Positions 61,902-64,000 of a stretch of 64,000 bases of DNA are shown in pieces; position 1 is the first letter of the stretch, and the number at the start of each line of letters is the position of its first letter. Under the pieces are notes generated by a model. That model was not told where the DNA came from and searched no databases. It worked only from the letters and a program-made list of their open reading frames with translations. Source of the DNA: Isoetes taiwanensis (taxonomy: Eukaryota; Streptophyta; Lycopodiopsida; Isoetales; Isoetaceae); the NCBI GenBank assembly GCA_021234155.1, contig JAJEKV010000006.1:11057317-11121316 (forward strand), written 5' to 3'. The position numbers and the translations under genes are program-made.

Positions 61902-62149
61902 GAATACAATTGAAACATGTCACAAAAGCATCCGTGGAAAAACCGCCGAGTCTTATTTTCTTAGGTGGACCAATCAACCTCTAAAAAATTTACGACAACC
62001 TTGCCATGGAAAAAGGGTCTAAGATTCGAGATCAGGTAGTAGTGCATGTAGAGATAGCAAACACGATTGGACACACTTTGCCTATTATGGAAACCATTGC
62101 AGCGAAATATGCGAACCACACTGGCAATTAGACTATCTTTTCTTTTTGG

Positions 62150-62290
62150 GTTGCCCTTAGGGGGTAAACCTCGGCTGTGGGTTTTTGGCATATTTTAAGT
62201 ATATGTTGGATATCCCTAAAATATTCTAGAAATTGCTCTGCTCCAAACTTGCGATTGCCATTAAACTACCGGTCACTTCTGCTTATTCGT
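62150..62290 (+). repeat. Dispersed repeat, copy 2
   Basis: GGGTTGCCCTTAGGGGGTAA followed by GGCATATTTTAAGTATATG, a relative of 23565-23715. Confidence 0.6.
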
Positions 62291-62497
62291 ACCGTGTAAC
62301 CAGACCGTAGATGATAAGGGCGGTTTTTATATCTGAATAGGGTTGGATTTGTTTCTCAGAAAGACGACCTTGCTTATTCTCTCTGCTATTGGAGATGTTA
62401 GATGGCATCTTAGAGTTGGAATACTGCCAAGAAAAATCAGAATGTGAAGAGGAGTCTTTCACATTTGTACATCATTCTGATTTTTCATTTCTTCCAG

Positions 62498-63037
62498 GGT
62501 ATTGAGCCCTCTTGGAGCTTCCCAACATCGGGCTCTCTTCTGAATGGTATGAGAAGCTTCAGCATAGGTATCCTTTTTGGGCCAACAGTCATGCTGATGA
62601 CAAGGGAAAGTATGTAAATCTGATGAAGGGAGCACTAGTTACAACTGACCGCATTGTAGCTATCAGTGAGGTCAGCGTGCCTACATGCAAATTCTTGTTG
62701 GATGGACCTATCTTAGGAAATAAGACTTCTGATGCAACATATTCTTATCATGTATTCTTCTGCATTACTTGGTCTACATTTCAATAAGGATATGCTTCAT
62801 AAATACAAATAGTAGATGGAGGAGTTAACCTGTATAAGGTAGTTGCCAGTCGTGCTTCTGCAGTAAAAGGTAATATCTAATATTGGTTTCAAATATCTTA
62901 TCACACACTAACCTTAAAACATTTAGCACTTTGGAATGCACATAGGTATCACAAATGGTATTCATTTGGATGAATGGAACCCTGCGATAGACCGATGCAT
63001 ATCCACGAATTACTCAAAGGATGATCTCACTGGAAAG
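62498..63037 (+). pseudogene. Starch synthase fragment (SSI-like)
   Basis: An exon from 62498 reads GIEPS, then after a one-base shift LPNIGLSSEWYEKLQHRYPF and KGKYVNLMKGALVTTDRIVA, ending ISE at a donor (62670). A second piece (about 62813-62869) has VVASRASAVKG. A third exon (62946-63037) reads GITNGIHLDEWNPAIDRCIS and YSKDDLTGK, ending at a donor. These follow the order of soluble starch synthase I, a plastid enzyme extending glucans from ADP-glucose. The GYSWEVTT segment is missing, the second piece does not join in phase, and no further exon is seen, so it is a broken fragment. Confidence 0.8.
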
Positions 63038-64000
63038 GTATCATGCTTAAACTGGAGTGTTAATTTGTCTTTTTAAGGTTAGAGCAACGATTATGATGAC
63101 TGGCTATGTATAATAGCCTAAAGGGAAAAGGTAAATCTTTTCAAGAAAATGTTAGGGTGTGTTTGCATCAAGCAACGCAGCTGTAAATATAATAAATTTT
63201 GATTGCACAGATTACTCGTTATTGTTCAGTCTTATATTATAAATACCATTTTATAAGTCTTCGACAAAAAAGTCCGAGATAAGCACGAGGTATCAGTTGA
63301 GTTCTATAGAGCAGAGGCGAGCAATCACATCACAAACATGACGGGAGGTATCGAGAGATAGTATTAGTTCTTGTTAGAAACCAATATGTAGCAAAATAAC
63401 AGGGGGTTCCAGGGGGATTTGATATGGATGTAAAAAATAACAATTCCTGAAACCATAGACCATATATCCCTAAAACAATTGAATGGGTTGTTATAAAAAA
63501 ACACATAGATTCAAGATAAAAAAAATAATCACATTAATTCACTGGGTATATTGGTTAAAGTAGTCTTATTAGGACATTGAGTTATTTTGGTAGAGGTTCG
63601 AGCCCCCATATTTCATATTCTAAAATAGAGGTTTGAGGCAAAATCGTATTTCATATTTCAAAATCATAGGCGCCTCCAATCATAAATGACTATAAGCGAA
63701 ACGAGAGGTGCTAACAGGCCCCAACATACGATCTGGATACGATCTGGGTCATAAGACCGACGAATCCGACGAATGTGGTAGTCCAGGGTGCACCTCGTTT
63801 AGAAACCAAGTACTAGTATCTATCAAGTGAAAATAGATGGTCCTCAGTACAAAGTTTGAGATTTAGAACTCAAGATGCTAGTGTGGAGGCTTTAAAATTG
63901 TCTCAAGTTCTTTGAGGCTAGATTAACCTCTTATATAACCTCAAAATTCTAAATTATCTAAAGTGTGCGGATGAGAATGTGAATCCACCGTGTTCTTATT
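63038..64000. other. Unassigned tail of the window
   Basis: AT-rich. No later starch synthase exon (for example the one beginning near CK..LQ.ELGLP) is visible. No other gene is recognised. Confidence 0.4.

Larger units (their letters stand above)
60773..62019. mobile_element. Harbinger/Tourist-like DNA element (1247 bp)
   Basis: The left end is GGCCCTTTTTCCACGGCAGG and the right end, reversed, is GACCCTTTTTCCATGGCAAG. TAA flanks both sides (60770-60772 and 62020-62022), the PIF/Harbinger target-site length. A three-base duplication can arise by chance, so the class is tentative. The interior has no transposase but contains nested inverted repeats. Confidence 0.55.

Overview
This is plant nuclear DNA. 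Introns have GT/AG borders and there are plant-type genes: a G-patch/zinc-finger protein, a TLDc protein, a secreted glycine-rich protein, and relics of a C2-GRAM protein and a starch synthase. It also carries a Helitron with its own RPA1-like gene, an arrangement known from plant Helitrons. Short introns and dense, decayed transposons do not let me name the species; I would only say land plant.

Layout. 0.6-2.2 kb: fragments of a multi-exon minus-strand gene with a B3-like exon. 3.7-4.7 kb: a piece of an LTR and a piece of a second Helitron helicase. About 6.5-17.26 kb: a large decayed minus-strand Helitron (RepHel plus RPA1-like), with a direct-repeat tract of about 3.5 kb near its 5' side and a plausible 5' terminus at 17258. 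18.11-19.70 kb: a complete seven-exon G-patch/C2H2 gene, the best intact gene. 23.76-25.37 kb: a hAT-like element with an 8-bp target duplication. 26.15-33.18 kb: a C2-GRAM pseudogene split by a 6.27 kb LTR retrotransposon with no recognisable gag or pol. 34.5-42.7 kb: a mini-Helitron, two MITEs, LINE relics and a large imperfect inverted repeat. 44.65-45.11 kb: an intact glycine-rich protein gene. 49.6-55.3 kb: an unusual LTR-type element. 57.56-60.51 kb: the TLDc gene. 60.77-62.02 kb: a Harbinger-like element holding a perfect 34-bp palindrome. 62.50-63.04 kb: a starch synthase relic.

The most unusual system is at 49.6-55.3 kb. After an LTR and a primer-binding site there are no recognisable gag or pol genes. 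Instead there are two promoter-driven units. The first encodes a histone H3-like protein: an H3 N-terminal tail (MARTKQTA), a long charged linker, and a divergent H3 histone fold. Each unit is preceded by a pair of about 69-bp palindromic repeats spaced about 202 bp apart, then a TATA box and a similar leader. The copy here is broken by stops and frameshifts, but its design suggests a transposable-element family that acquired a histone gene.
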